A stretch of DNA of 64,000 nucleotides from Flammeovirgaceae bacterium (GCA_016709845.1 JADJMA010000063.1:227720-291719); one strand, 5' to 3'; counted from the first letter of the stretch, positions 9,561 to 19,530 are shown. The notes: generated by a model not told the origin, from the letters alone. Made by a program: numbers and translations.

Positions 9561-10316
9561 TTAAATCCTTACGGGGATGTGGTTTGTTCTCAGATAATTT
9601 TTAAGATCGGGAATACTCAATTCTCCAAAATGAAAAAGGGAAGCGGCTAATGCTGCATCGGCTTTTCCTATAACAAATGTTTCAAGAAAATGTTGCTTGT
9701 TTCCAGCACCGCCTGATGCAATGACAGGAATACTCAACAGTTCATGTAACTTAGCGAGAGGATCGTTGGCAAAACCTTGCTTGGTTCCATCATGATCCAT
9801 ACTGGTAAAAAGAATCTCACCGGCACCCCGTTCTTGTGCTTCCTTCGCCCACGAAAAAAGTTTTTTATCGGTTGGTTTACTGCCTCCGTGTGTATGTACC
9901 AACCATTGATTTTCAACTTTACGGGCATCAATAGCAAGCACTACAAACTGCGAGCCGAATGCTTTTGCTAATTCATCAATGAGTTGTGGATTTTTAACCG
10001 AAGCAGAGTTTATGCTTATCTTATCCGCACCAGCTTCGAGTAGGGGAGCTACGTCCTCAATAGAACTAATACCTCCGCCTACAGTAAAAGGAATATTAAC
10101 ATGAGTTGCAATATCTTTCACCAGGTTGACAAATGTTTTGCGATTTTCATTAGTTGCAGCGATATCAAGAAAGACTAATTCATCGGCTCCCTGTTTGGCA
10201 TAGGAGGCACCCAACTCTACAGGATCGCCAGCATCCCGGATATTCACAAAATTGATTCCCTTTACAGTGCGGCCATCTTTAATATCCAGACAGGGAATTA
10301 TACGTTTGGTCAGCAC
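9561..10316 (-). CDS. hisF: Imidazole glycerol phosphate synthase, cyclase subunit
   Basis: TIM-barrel cyclase that, with HisH, makes imidazole glycerol phosphate and AICAR from PRFAR and glutamine-derived ammonia. Motifs: MLTKRIIPCLDIKDGRTVKG with the catalytic Asp, FTVGGGISS, DKISINSASV, AIDARK, and the second catalytic Asp in TSMDHDGT, then ASGGAG near the C-terminus. Intact at 251 residues. It lies 9 bases downstream of hisA. Confidence 0.97.
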   Translation of the reverse strand: MLTKRIIPCLDIKDGRTVKGINFVNIRDAGDPVELGASYAKQGADELVFLDIAATNENRKTFVNLVKDIATHVNIPFTVGGGISSIEDVAPLLEAGADKISINSASVKNPQLIDELAKAFGSQFVVLAIDARKVENQWLVHTHGGSKPTDKKLFSWAKEAQERGAGEILFTSMDHDGTKQGFANDPLAKLHELLSIPVIASGGAGNKQHFLETFVIGKADAALAASLFHFGELSIPDLKNYLRTNHIPVRI

Positions 10317-10325
10317 AGTGTTTCC

Positions 10326-11048
10326 TTATGAATTTTGAAATGCTTTGAGTTCATCCAATTTAATCCTGCCTTCGTAAATAGCTTTGCCAATAATAACCCC
10401 ATAGACTTTCGCGTATTTTAATTCGTGCAAGTCATGCATCGTGCTAACACCACCGCTAGCTACGATCTTTATTTTAGGATACCGGTACACTAATTTCTTA
10501 TACAAACCCAGATTCGGACCCTCCATCATTCCATCCGTACCAATATCCGTACAGGTTAAAAACTCAAGACCGTCTTTCTCGAATTCGTCAACCAAATCAA
10601 AGAGCGGAAGCGGGGTATCTTCCAACCAGCCATTAATTGAAATATTTTCTCCTTTTACATCGGCACTAAGTATGAAATTTTCAGGCCCGTATTTCTTCAA
10701 CCAATCACTGAATTTCTCGGGCTCCTTAACAGCCATGCTTCCAATGTTAATTTGATGAACGCCAAGATCAAGCAGTTGCTCAACTTCTTCTTCGGTTTTT
10801 ACTCCGCCTCCAAAATCTACGCTAAGAGCTGTTTTTTCCTGAATATCCCGAACCACATTCCAGTTAACTACTTTACCTTTCTTGGCTCCGTCCAAATCCA
10901 CCAAATGAAGACAATCCAAATCGGCTTCTTGAAATTCCATAGCCACCTCTACAGGGTTTTCACGATAGACTTTCTTCTTTTGGAAATCACCTTGCGTAAG
11001 TCTTACACATTTACCGTCAATAATATCAATAGCAGGAATAATACGCAT
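10326..11048 (-). CDS. hisA: ProFAR isomerase
   Basis: TIM-barrel isomerase that converts ProFAR to PRFAR. Shows MRIIPAIDIIDGKCVRLTQG with the catalytic Asp, VDFGGGVKT, NIGSMAVKEP, the second half-barrel Asp in TDIGTDGMMEGPN, and ASGGVST. Intact at 240 residues. It is a paralog of hisF through the known half-barrel duplication. Spacing to hisH is 7 bases and to hisF 9 bases, consistent with one operon. Confidence 0.97.
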   Translation of the reverse strand: MRIIPAIDIIDGKCVRLTQGDFQKKKVYRENPVEVAMEFQEADLDCLHLVDLDGAKKGKVVNWNVVRDIQEKTALSVDFGGGVKTEEEVEQLLDLGVHQINIGSMAVKEPEKFSDWLKKYGPENFILSADVKGENISINGWLEDTPLPLFDLVDEFEKDGLEFLTCTDIGTDGMMEGPNLGLYKKLVYRYPKIKIVASGGVSTMHDLHELKYAKVYGVIIGKAIYEGRIKLDELKAFQNS

Positions 11049-11055
11049 CAGAGTC

Positions 11056-11654
11056 TCAATTTTGTTGCGATTTACAACTATTTAAAAAGCTTAATAGTAC
11101 TTTTTCTCCTATGGCAGCTGATTTTTCTGGATGGAACTGCACCGCATAAAAGTTATCTTTTTCATGGCCGAACTGAAGGGTAGTATGTATTCTGTAGTAG
11201 CCGATGTGAATATATTTATCGGCACATAATAGCTATGTACAAAGTAAACGAATTGTTTATCGAAGGAAGAATCTAACCAACTTTGATTTATTGTTAACGA
11301 ATTCCATCCCATGTGTGGTACTTTTTCTTTGTTAATAGGTTTAAACAACTTTACGGTCTCATCGAAAATTCCTAAACAAGAGGTATTATTTTCTTCCGAG
11401 TGAGCGCACATCAATTGCATACCCAGACAAATTCCAAGTACAGGCTGTTTAAGACCTTTAATAATTTTATCCAGTTTATGGGCTATAAGGTAATCCATCG
11501 TGGTGCTGGCTTCGCCTACACCAGGAAAAATCACTTTATCGGCCTTTTGAATTTCTTCGTGATTATCGGTAATTGTAAAATCAACACCTAAACGTTCGAG
11601 CGCAAAGGCAACCGAGCGAATGTTTCCTGCATTATATTTTATGACTGCAATCAT
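11056..11654 (-). CDS. hisH: Imidazole glycerol phosphate synthase, glutamine amidotransferase subunit, frameshifted
   Basis: Class I glutaminase that supplies ammonia to HisF. Motifs: YNAGNIRSV, FPGVGEA, the nucleophile elbow GICLGMQLMCAHSEE, HMGWNSL, YFVHSYY. One indel near 11185 breaks the frame; past it the sequence reads FHPEKSAAIGEKVLLSFL, supplying the catalytic His and Glu of the triad and ending at 11056. About 199 residues. The break is in an otherwise perfect gene and is likely a sequencing error. Confidence 0.94.
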
Positions 11655-11677
11655 AACTTGGTTCTGGTTTCTGGATA

Positions 11678-12799
11678 CTAGAGAGTACCTTTTGTGCTAG
11701 GTAGCCGATTACTAAACGGATCCTTTCTTACAGCGATTTTTATTGCCTTCGCGAAAGCTTTAAAAATGGCTTCAATCTTGTGATGTTCATTATCGCCTTC
11801 GGCTTTTATATTCAAATTACATTTTGCGGTATCGGAAAACGATTTAAAGAAATGCAAGAACATTTCGGTTGGCATTTCTCCAATCTTTTCACGTTTGAAT
11901 TCAGTTTCCCAAACTAACCACGGACGACCACCAAAATCGATGGCAACCTGAGCCAGACAATCATCCATGGGCAGACAAAATCCGTAGCGCTCAATGCCTC
12001 GTTTATCTCCTAAGGCTTTGTTAAAGGCTTCGCCCAATGCAAGAGCAGTATCTTCAATAGTATGGTGTTCATCGATATGCAAATCACCTTTTACGTTAAC
12101 TTTCAAATCAATTAATCCATGACGAGCCAACTGATCGAGCATGTGATCAAAAAATCCCAAGCCAGTATGAATGGATGATTCGCCCTTACCGGTAAGATTG
12201 ATTTCAATAGAGATGTCAGTTTCTTTGGTAGTTCGTTGAACTTTGGCTGATCGCTTTGGTAAAACGAGTTCATAAATTGTCTTCCACTCTCGTGTGATGC
12301 CCATACAGGATGCTTCAAGATTTGTCTTGGTCAACTTATCGGAAAGACTCCCATCATTGAAGAGGATACCTTTAGCACCAAGATTCTTCGCTAATTCGAT
12401 ATCGGTAAGCCGATCACCAATGACAATGGAGTTTGCTAAATCATATTCTTCCGAAAAATATTTTGTAAGCATCCCGGTGCCTGGCTTGCGTGTTGCTTTA
12501 TTTTCGGAAGGTAAGGAGCGATCAATAAACACTTCTTTAAACTCAATGCCCTCGCCAGCTAAGGTTTTACTTACCAGATTTTGTACCGGCCAGAATGTTT
12601 CTTCAGGAAAGCTTGCTGTACCCAAGCCATCCTGATTGGTTACCATCACTAATTCATAATCGCATTCACACGCAATCTTCCCTAACCAGGTAAAAACACC
12701 TGGAATAAATTCCAATTCTTCCAGACTGTCAATCTGTGGGTCGGCTGTGGGTTCTACAATCAGTGTCCCGTCACGGTCAATAAAAAGTACTCTCTTCAT
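11678..12799 (-). CDS. hisB: Bifunctional histidinol-phosphatase / imidazoleglycerol-phosphate dehydratase
   Basis: Fusion of a HAD phosphatase (residues ~1-165: FIDRDGTLIVEP with the DxD nucleophile, VTNQDGLG, the IVIGDRLTDIELAKNLGAKG loop) and an IGP dehydratase (~180-373: SIHTGLGFFDHMLDQLARHG, DEHHTIEDTALALGEAF, and a second His/Glu metal site EHHKIEAIFKAFAKA). It performs the dehydratase and phosphatase steps of histidine synthesis. Intact at 373 residues. Its ATG overlaps the hisC stop by four bases (ATGA-type junction), and it precedes hisH by 23 bases, a gap holding a short CTGGATACTAG repeat word. Confidence 0.97.
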   Translation of the reverse strand: MKRVLFIDRDGTLIVEPTADPQIDSLEELEFIPGVFTWLGKIACECDYELVMVTNQDGLGTASFPEETFWPVQNLVSKTLAGEGIEFKEVFIDRSLPSENKATRKPGTGMLTKYFSEEYDLANSIVIGDRLTDIELAKNLGAKGILFNDGSLSDKLTKTNLEASCMGITREWKTIYELVLPKRSAKVQRTTKETDISIEINLTGKGESSIHTGLGFFDHMLDQLARHGLIDLKVNVKGDLHIDEHHTIEDTALALGEAFNKALGDKRGIERYGFCLPMDDCLAQVAIDFGGRPWLVWETEFKREKIGEMPTEMFLHFFKSFSDTAKCNLNIKAEGDNEHHKIEAIFKAFAKAIKIAVRKDPFSNRLPSTKGTL

Positions 12800-13827
12800 A
12801 TTGCATTTAGTTCATTTGTCAAGGCCCGATTTTCCTCTGGAGTTCCAACGGTAATACGCAAACAATCTTCACAGAGTATAACATTAGAACGGTCTCGTAC
12901 AATAACTCCTCTTTCTACTAATTTCTGATAAACATCTTTTGCCTTCACAATCTTAACTAGCAAGAAATTGGCATCAGAAGTGTAGAGCTTCTTTACAATT
13001 TTTATCTTTTGAAGTTCCTGTTCTAAATTTTTTCTTTCTGCAATAATTTTAAGGACCCATTCATTTTTTGCAGACTCATTATCCAATCCTTCTTCAGCGG
13101 CTGTTTGCGATAGGATACTGATGTTATAAGGAGGTTTAATTTTATTTAGGATTGCAATTATCTCGGGACTGGCAAAACACATTCCCAACCGTAAGGCAGC
13201 GAGGCCCCATGCTTTTGATAGCGTTTGTAAAATTACCAGGTTTGGGTACTGTTTTAACAAGGGAATGAATCCCGGAAGATTGGTAAAGTCTATATAGGCC
13301 TCATCAACGATTACTATGCCTTTAAACTCCCCAAGTATTTGAATAATTTTATCAGTAGAGAGAAGGTTGCCTGATGGATTATTTGGGCTGCATAGAAAAA
13401 TTAATTTAGTATGACTATCCCACGTGCCCTTAATCGCTTCAACATCGAGATCGAAGTCAGCGGTAAGCGTAACTGCTTTGATGGACACGTTATTGATCTC
13501 AGCACTTACTGTATACATACCGTACGTTGGCTGCGGAATCAAAATATTATCAATACCAGGTTCGCAGAAGGCACGAATCAATAAATCAATTGGTTCATCA
13601 CTACCGTTACCAAGAAAAATTTGATTTACGGGTATCTTTTTAAGGATTGATATTTTCTGTTTAAGTTTATTCTGATGGGGATCGGGGTATCGGTTGTATA
13701 ATGTAGAGAATGGATTTTCGTTTGCATCCAGATAGACGGAAGCATTTCCCTTAAAATCATCCCGTGCGGATGAATACGGTTTAAGACTCAATACATTTTT
13801 GCGCACCAGTTTCTCTAATTCAAACAT
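12796..13827 (-). CDS. hisC: Histidinol-phosphate aminotransferase
   Basis: Fold-type I PLP aminotransferase of 343 residues, intact. Shows YLDANENPF near the N-terminus, FLGNGSDEPIDLLIRAF, LCSPNNPSGN, VDEAYIDF (PLP-ring Asp), QTLSKAWGLAALRLG with the PLP Lys, and a C-terminal RITVGTPEEN with the substrate-binding Arg. Converts imidazole acetol phosphate plus glutamate to histidinol phosphate. It starts 5 bases after hisD ends and overlaps hisB. Confidence 0.97.
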   Translation of the reverse strand: MFELEKLVRKNVLSLKPYSSARDDFKGNASVYLDANENPFSTLYNRYPDPHQNKLKQKISILKKIPVNQIFLGNGSDEPIDLLIRAFCEPGIDNILIPQPTYGMYTVSAEINNVSIKAVTLTADFDLDVEAIKGTWDSHTKLIFLCSPNNPSGNLLSTDKIIQILGEFKGIVIVDEAYIDFTNLPGFIPLLKQYPNLVILQTLSKAWGLAALRLGMCFASPEIIAILNKIKPPYNISILSQTAAEEGLDNESAKNEWVLKIIAERKNLEQELQKIKIVKKLYTSDANFLLVKIVKAKDVYQKLVERGVIVRDRSNVILCEDCLRITVGTPEENRALTNELNAI

Positions 13828-13832
13828 AGCAA

Positions 13833-15108
13833 TCAGTTTTTTCGTATCCGAACAGCAGCAGCATGCCCTCTTAATTGTTCGGCCTCAGCCATTTCCTCTA
13901 CAATAGGACCTATAACATCAAGCCCGGCCTTTGTAATTTGTTGAACGGTTATATACTTCATAAAGCTTTCTAACGCTACACCCCCGAAAGCTTTCGCAAA
14001 TCCATTAGTGGGTAATGTATGATTGGTGCCTGAAGCGTAATCTCCGACCGCTTCGGGTGTATAGGGTCCTAAGAAATATTGATCCCGCATTCACAATTTG
14101 ATCTACAAGCGTTTCGCAATCTTTTGTATTGATGATCAAATGTTCGGCAGCATATTCGTTAACAAATTGAATCAACTCCGTTTTAGTATTAAAGGTAATG
14201 CAAAGACTGTTTGACAAGGCAGCACGCGCAATTTCTTGTCGTGGTAATTCCAACAACTGCTTTTCGATTTCTTCCTTTACCAGAGTGATCATCTGATTGT
14301 TCGTGGTTGCTAATACCACCTGACTGTCTGCGCCATGTTCAGCCTGCGACAATAAATCGGCAGCAACAAATGTTGGGTTGACAAATTCATCGGCAATCAC
14401 TAATACTTCTGATGGTCCTGCGGGCATATCAATTGCTATTCCTTCTTGGCTGATTAATTGTTTTGCTTTAGTTACATACTGATTACCGGGCCCAAAAATT
14501 TTACTTACACTGGGAATACTCTCTGTGCCAAAGGCCATAGCGGCAATCGCTTGTGCGCCTCCAATCTTAAAAATCTTTTTTACACCTGTAAGGTGCGCAG
14601 CAAACAAAATGGCGGGATTAATCTTTCCGGATCGATCGGGGGGAGAACAAAGAATTACATCTTCGCAGCCTGCTAACCGTGCCGGAATGGCAAGCATCAA
14701 TACAGTTGAAAATAAAGGTGCCGAGCCACCCGGTATATAAATACCTACCTTTTGAATGGCAGTGGCCTTACGCCAGCAGGTTACACCGGGCATAGTTTCT
14801 ATTCGCTCTATGGGACGTCTTTGGGCCGAATGAAAAACCTCAATATTTTTAGAGGCTGAAAGAATAGCTGACTTTAACGAAGCAGGAACTAAAGCAATGG
14901 CTTCTTCAATCTCTTGCGATGAAACCTGTAACTGATTAATCTCAACCTTGTCAAATTGAAGAGTTAGCTCTCGTATCGCTTCGTTACCTGATTTCTTGAC
15001 CCGATTCAATATGTTTGTTACAGCACCTTCCAGATAGTCTAACTCCAATTGTGGCCTTTTACATAATGTGGACCATTCTGATTTTGCCGGGTTGTTGATG
15101 ATTTTCAT
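13833..15108 (-). CDS. hisD: Histidinol dehydrogenase, frameshifted
   Basis: Zinc- and NAD-dependent enzyme for the last two oxidations of histidine synthesis. Visible: CWRKATAIQKVGIYIPGG, SKIFGPGNQYVTKAKQ, IDMPAGPSEVLVIAD, LLSQAEHGADSQV (Gln/His zinc ligands), EYAAEHL, and, after a one-base break near 14090, FLGPYTPEAVGDYASGTNHTLPT. About 425 residues after correction, the normal length. The break falls at a run within GSIFLG and nothing is missing, so a sequencing indel is the likely cause. Confidence 0.95.
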
Positions 15109-15120
15109 AGACTGAATTAA

Positions 15121-15981
15121 TTAGGCAATCATTTTTTCAATGGGGATTACTAAAATCCCTTCTGCTCCAAAGGATTTCAACTGACCAATTTTTTCCCAAA
15201 AATCATTTTCATTAACTACTGAGTGTAAAGACGACCAACCCGGTCTGCTCAGTGGCATGATGGTAGGGCTTTTCATGCCTGGTATCACGCCTGTTATTTT
15301 CTCAATTGCCTCATTTGGGCAGTTTAATAAAATGTATTTATTATTCTTTGCTGATTGCACAGCCTGAATCCGAAACATCAGTTGATCGAGAATAGCTTTT
15401 TTAGCTGGCTCAAGCGCTGGGGTAGCAATCAGCACGGCTTCCGATTGAAGTACTACTTCTACTTCTTTCAATCCATTGCTCAAAAGGGTACTGCCAGTAC
15501 TTACGATATCGCAAATAGCATCGGCTAAACCTATACCAGGCGCAATCTCTACAGAGCCGCTGATCTCGTGAATGCCGGCTTCTATTTTATTGTTTTTCAA
15601 GAATTGCCGTACAATAGTAGGGTAGGTAGTTGCAATATTTTTGCCTGTCAGAAATGATATTCCGGTATAATTTTCTGAACGAGGAATGGCGATGGACAAC
15701 CTGCATTTTGCGAAGTCAAGTCGTTTAACAAGCTCGTTATTCTTTTGTTTTTCAATCCACACATTTTCTCCTACTATACCCACGTCAGCCACTCGGTCTT
15801 CCACATACTGAGGAATGTCGTCATCGCGGAGAAACAATAATTCAATGGGTAGGTTTCGAACCTGTGCCTTTAGTTGATCGCGGCCATTGCTGAATTGTAG
15901 CCCGCTTTCCTTTAAAAGTTTCAGAGAGTCTTCCTGAAGTCTGCCCGACTTTTGAATGGCTATTCGTAATAGAGTGCTCAT
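15121..15981 (-). CDS. hisG: ATP phosphoribosyltransferase, long form
   Basis: First, feedback-controlled enzyme of histidine synthesis, joining ATP and PRPP. Intact at 286 residues, so it is the long form with its own C-terminal ACT-like regulatory domain (residues ~210-286, including IPGMKSPTIMPLSRPGW). The catalytic part shows IAIQKSGRL, DVGIVGENVW, RLSIAIPRS, and GSVEIAPGIGLADAICDIVSTGSTL (PRPP loop). It is the first gene of the operon, preceded by a His-codon-rich leader and a terminator. Confidence 0.97.
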   Translation of the reverse strand: MSTLLRIAIQKSGRLQEDSLKLLKESGLQFSNGRDQLKAQVRNLPIELLFLRDDDIPQYVEDRVADVGIVGENVWIEKQKNNELVKRLDFAKCRLSIAIPRSENYTGISFLTGKNIATTYPTIVRQFLKNNKIEAGIHEISGSVEIAPGIGLADAICDIVSTGSTLLSNGLKEVEVVLQSEAVLIATPALEPAKKAILDQLMFRIQAVQSAKNNKYILLNCPNEAIEKITGVIPGMKSPTIMPLSRPGWSSLHSVVNENDFWEKIGQLKSFGAEGILVIPIEKMIA

Positions 15982-16000
15982 AGTTAATTTACCAGTTATA

Positions 16001-16039
16001 AAATAAAAAAGGCTTACCCTGTGTGTGGTAAGCCTTTTT
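16001..16039 (-). terminator. Attenuator terminator upstream of hisG
   Basis: Read on the minus strand: AAAAAGGCTTACC, an 8-base loop ACACACAG, then GGTAAGCC followed by TTTTTTATTTT. The 8-bp GC-containing stem extends by five A-T pairs and ends in a U-tract, a standard intrinsic terminator. It lies between the His-rich leader peptide and hisG, just 20 bases before the hisG start, so it must be bypassed for the operon to be expressed. Confidence 0.9.
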
Positions 16040-16058
16040 GAATTCAGTATATTTTAAA

Positions 16059-16127
16059 TCAAAACAAAGACGTACCACTAATGCGGTGTGCATGATGATG
16101 GCCGTGGATGTTTTGTGTTTTGTTCAT
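16059..16127 (-). CDS. hisL: Histidine operon leader peptide
   Basis: A 22-codon frame starts with ATG at 16127 and ends with TGA at 16059-16061. It encodes MNKTQNIHGHHHAHRISG and four more residues; five of its codons are His, clustered as IHGHHHAH. The following terminator and the hisG gene downstream give the classical layout of ribosome-mediated attenuation: stalling at His codons when charged tRNA-His is scarce would favour an antiterminator. The alternative pairing has not been worked out here; the leader call rests on the His cluster, position and terminator. The symbol is used by analogy with enterobacterial hisL. Confidence 0.85.
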   Translation of the reverse strand: MNKTQNIHGHHHAHRISGTSLF

Positions 16128-16283
16128 AATAAGGCCCCAAAGAAAAAGATTACTTTTTATTATTCAAAATATATTGAGAATAAAACTTAAGCGAAGTCCT
16201 CCGATTTCGATTGTATCGATGGGAAAGTGAAAATACTATTACTTTTTGAGGTTTATATCGTTGATTTGTAGTGAAAATATGTA

Positions 16284-17303
16284 ATGAAAATGAAGAAGTG
16301 GGTATTTATTTTATTGTTGATAGGTTGTGCCGATTCTAAAGAATCAAAACTTCAAAATTTTTTATTAAAAGGAAATCTTGCGCTCAAAGAACGTAACTAT
16401 GACCAAGCCAGTTATTATTATGGTGAGGCAATTAAAGTTGACAACTGTTTTTCAGATGCTTGGAATAATTTGGGTACCGTGTACTTTGAACAGCAACGGT
16501 ATGATCTGGCTTTGGAAAATTATGACAAAGCGTTGGCCTGTAAACCTGATTTTTTGTACGCGCTATTTAATCATGCGAATACAAGTTATGAGCTAAAAGA
16601 ATATTATAAGGCGCTTGATGATCTCGACAAGATTATTCGATTAAAGCCAGATACAACACTGGCCTACTTTACGCAAGGTCTTGTTTTTACAAAAATGCGT
16701 GAATTTAGTAAGGCACTAACTGCCTTTGAAAAAGCAGAATCCATGGATTCAAATAATGTAGATTATATGGTTAACCACGCCACCGTTCAATATTATATGG
16801 GAAAGTATGAAGCCGCCAAAGATGAACTAGTACGTGCGGTTAAGATTAAACCGGAAGAGTCTAATGTTTATAATACACTTTCGTTGATTGACACAGAACA
16901 AGGTAATTATAAGCAGGCACTTGCGCTAATTGAAAAAGCACTGACGTTATCTCCGCGACAGCCTTATTTTCTAAATAATCGAGGGTTTATATATCTGAGT
17001 ATGAATGATCTGGAGAAAGCTGAGCAGGATATCAACAATAGTATTGGCCTTGATCCTTACAATGCCTGGGCGTATCGAAATAAAGGAATCTTATACCTTA
17101 TGCGTAAAGATTATAAATCTGCTGAACGCCTATTGAAACAAGCTTTGGATATGGACCCCTTTGTTGATAAAATTTACTTCTATCTCGGTATAGCATATCT
17201 GAATTTGGGTGATTCTGGATTAGCTTGTGTTGCATTCAAAAAATCAGAAGAGCGAGGCGACCGAATGCTTACTGCCGATCTTATTAAAGGGTGTAACAAA
17301 TAG
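16284..17303 (+). CDS. TPR-repeat lipoprotein
   Basis: Intact 339-residue protein. The N-terminus (MKMKKWVFILLLIGCADS) is a lipoprotein signal with the acylated Cys in LLIGC. The rest is at least eight tandem tetratricopeptide repeats, each with the W/Y-LG-Y/F-A-P spacing, for example DAWNNLGTVYFEQQRYDLAL, AYRNKGILYLMRKDYKSAER and IYFYLGIAYLNLGDSGLACV. TPR lipoproteins act as protein-interaction scaffolds in the periplasm or outer membrane; the partner is unknown. It is divergent from the his leader; a start at 16290 (MKKW) is equally possible. Confidence 0.85.
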   Translation: MKMKKWVFILLLIGCADSKESKLQNFLLKGNLALKERNYDQASYYYGEAIKVDNCFSDAWNNLGTVYFEQQRYDLALENYDKALACKPDFLYALFNHANTSYELKEYYKALDDLDKIIRLKPDTTLAYFTQGLVFTKMREFSKALTAFEKAESMDSNNVDYMVNHATVQYYMGKYEAAKDELVRAVKIKPEESNVYNTLSLIDTEQGNYKQALALIEKALTLSPRQPYFLNNRGFIYLSMNDLEKAEQDINNSIGLDPYNAWAYRNKGILYLMRKDYKSAERLLKQALDMDPFVDKIYFYLGIAYLNLGDSGLACVAFKKSEERGDRMLTADLIKGCNK

Positions 17304-17315
17304 AGATGCCCTGGA

Positions 17316-18756
17316 TTAGGGTGTTTTATATTTATACGTAGCATCGTCAATAATCAATACCCAATCTTGGCCGCCTTTTGGTGGTGTAAAGGTTACAACA
17401 CCCTTACCGGTTGCATCTTTTTCTTTTAATGATTTACCCGTGCGTGGATCGTACCAGGTAATATTTTTTTTCTCTCCGGTAATTTTTTTTAGATCAACTG
17501 AAATAGGGGCGTTTTGAGGTAGATAGATAAACGCAAAGGTTCCATTTTCATCGCGCGAAGCAATAATCAAATCTTTATAGTCAGAACCTTGGCGGGATGT
17601 TACCAGATTTTGATCGGCCCTGGCCGAATAATAAGGCCGTGAAAGCATAAGTTTTTTGAGATGCTGCATCTGGTAGGCGCCTTCCGCTTTCGCTGCTGCT
17701 TGCCAGGGAATCAGTGTGTCGCCAACATTACTCGGGGGATATAGATCAGGATTAAGAAATTGCCAGATCTCGTGATGGCCGTAGATTACTCCACAGGCTC
17801 CGGCAAAAACAGATCGATACGTTCGGGCGCGTACATCATAGGCAGTAAAATATCCGCGCTCCTTGCGAGTCCATTTACCATCCCAGGGATTTACTGGATG
17901 ATCTTCATAGCATGGCTCCATATCTAAAGTAGGCTTATGTGGCTTTAAGGCTAAGTCACGTAGTACCCAATTCCAGGCTTCTGCTTCACGCGATCCATGT
18001 CCGGATTGAAAGGCATTCATATCTAACCACGGTTCAGTATGGATGAATTGTGAGGTAGAATTAGGTCCGCCAGAAGGGTGATAGGTGATAAAAGCGTTAG
18101 TACCTAATACAGATTCTATTCCCTTAGCCATTGCTCGCCAAATAGGACGATCATCTCTTTCGATTTCCACGCCATCAACTTTCTGCTTGTATATGACAGG
18201 TCGATCACCACCTAAAATCCAAAGTATATTCCAATAATGTGCATATCTCTTTGCCAGTGTGGCTCCATAGATTTCTGCATTTTCTTCATTGAAAATAACC
18301 GGACCATCGCCCCATTGGGGAGTCACTTTATCGCCCCATGTTGGCAAAAGACCCACATACATTCCTTTGTCAGCTATACGGTTAATGATGAAATCGACAT
18401 GATCCCAATAGTCATATTCTTCATCATTGGCTGGATTAGCACCGGGTAATTGCTAATCGGGTAGGATCTTCATCGATAAGAGGCAAATCGCCATACCGGT
18501 TAGGCTGACGAATTCCGTTAAATTCGGCTAGCACTACAGCCTGAATCACATTGAACCCCTGAGTCTTGCGAATCTCTAAGAACTCTTCTGCCTCTTCGCG
18601 GGTTAGTCTATGGAATAACTCCCAGTCGGTATCACCAAGCCAAAAAAAAGGGTTACCATCTGCTGTGGTTAAATAGTGTTGATTAGAACCAACTCTAATT
18701 TGTCCGAAAGAAGGCAGAAGGCAGATAAAAAGAATTACGAAAACGAAATACCTCAT
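17316..18756 (-). CDS. Secreted DUF4038-type glycoside hydrolase (GH140/apiosidase-like), frameshifted
   Basis: Exported (signal MRYFVFVILFICLLPSFGQ) TIM-barrel hydrolase of the DUF4038 type with a C-terminal beta-sandwich of the 'collagen-binding-like' DUF. Motifs: NPFFWLGDTDWELFHRLTR, YVGLLPTWGDKV, WILGGDRPV, ITYHPSGG, the likely catalytic region MNAFQSGHG and LDMEPCYEDHP, and GVIYGHHEIWQF. The C-terminus has FAFIYLPQNAPISVDL and WYDPRTGK. The frame breaks between about 18360 and 18440. Family members cleave plant-polysaccharide side chains (apiose in rhamnogalacturonan II); a sugar target is an inference. It is divergent from the Nudix gene. Confidence 0.85.
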
Positions 18757-18844
18757 ATCTTTGACAATGGATGATGCCTTGGAGTTAACGAAATTACAAA
18801 AATCACGAGGTAATTGAGGCATTCCAATCGATAAGAGAAATTAT

Positions 18845-19474
18845 ATGAAGTTAGATTATTCGTTGCTTTCCCAACGCTTAAAGGCTCCTTTACCCGGGCC
18901 ACAAGCCCATGAGCCACTCCGTGCGATACCGATAGGTCTTATTACCCCTAGGTTTGAACATCGATCACCGCCCAGGCCGGGCAGCGTACTTATATTGTTA
19001 TATGAAGAGCGAGGTAAGATCATGTTTCCACTCACCAAGCGCCCTGATTATCTGGGTGCACATGGCGGGCAGATAAGTTTACCTGGTGGCAAAGCGGAGA
19101 CTGGAGAAACCCGGATTGAAACTGCCTTGCGGGAAGCTGAAGAAGAGATTGGTGTACCAGCCTCTCAGATCGAAATTGTAGGCGAGTTGACAGAGTTTTT
19201 TGTAATACCCAGCAATTTTTTGATTACTCCTATTGTAGGGTTTTTAAGAGGAAGTCCAGAATTTATACCTGACTCGAAAGAGGTAAAAAAAATAATTAAT
19301 GCCTCAGTAGAGGATTTACTTCAAGTGGATGCAGTCCATACAAAGGAAATTCTGGCTGCAAAAATGTTTCCGATGATGGCACCACACTTTGAAATTGAAA
19401 ACGAAGTTGTTTGGGGTGCCACCGCCATGATGATAAATGAGTTCAGAATGGTCGTTCAAAGTTTAAAGAGCTAA
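18845..19474 (+). CDS. Nudix hydrolase, CoA pyrophosphatase type (NudL-like)
   Basis: Intact 209-residue Nudix protein. The Nudix box GKAETGE...REAEEEIGV fits Gx5Ex7REUxEExGU. The preceding PLTKRPDYLGAHGGQISLPGG matches the extra motif that marks the CoA-pyrophosphatase (UPF0035/NudL) subgroup, which splits CoA and acyl-CoA into phosphopantetheine and 3',5'-ADP. Divergent from the GH140-like gene and followed by a strong hairpin terminator at 19490. Confidence 0.9.
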   Translation: MKLDYSLLSQRLKAPLPGPQAHEPLRAIPIGLITPRFEHRSPPRPGSVLILLYEERGKIMFPLTKRPDYLGAHGGQISLPGGKAETGETRIETALREAEEEIGVPASQIEIVGELTEFFVIPSNFLITPIVGFLRGSPEFIPDSKEVKKIINASVEDLLQVDAVHTKEILAAKMFPMMAPHFEIENEVVWGATAMMINEFRMVVQSLKS

Positions 19475-19489
19475 ATCTTCAGGTTAAAA

Positions 19490-19518
19490 AAGAAAAAGCG
19501 CACAAGGCGCTTTTTCTT
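19490..19518. terminator. Bidirectional hairpin terminator
   Basis: Perfect 12-bp inverted repeat AAGAAAAAGCGC / GCGCTTTTTCTT with a 5-base loop (ACAAG), between the Nudix gene and the convergent aconitase gene. T-rich tails flank it on both strands. Confidence 0.88.
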
Positions 19519-19530
19519 AATTCAGAAATT

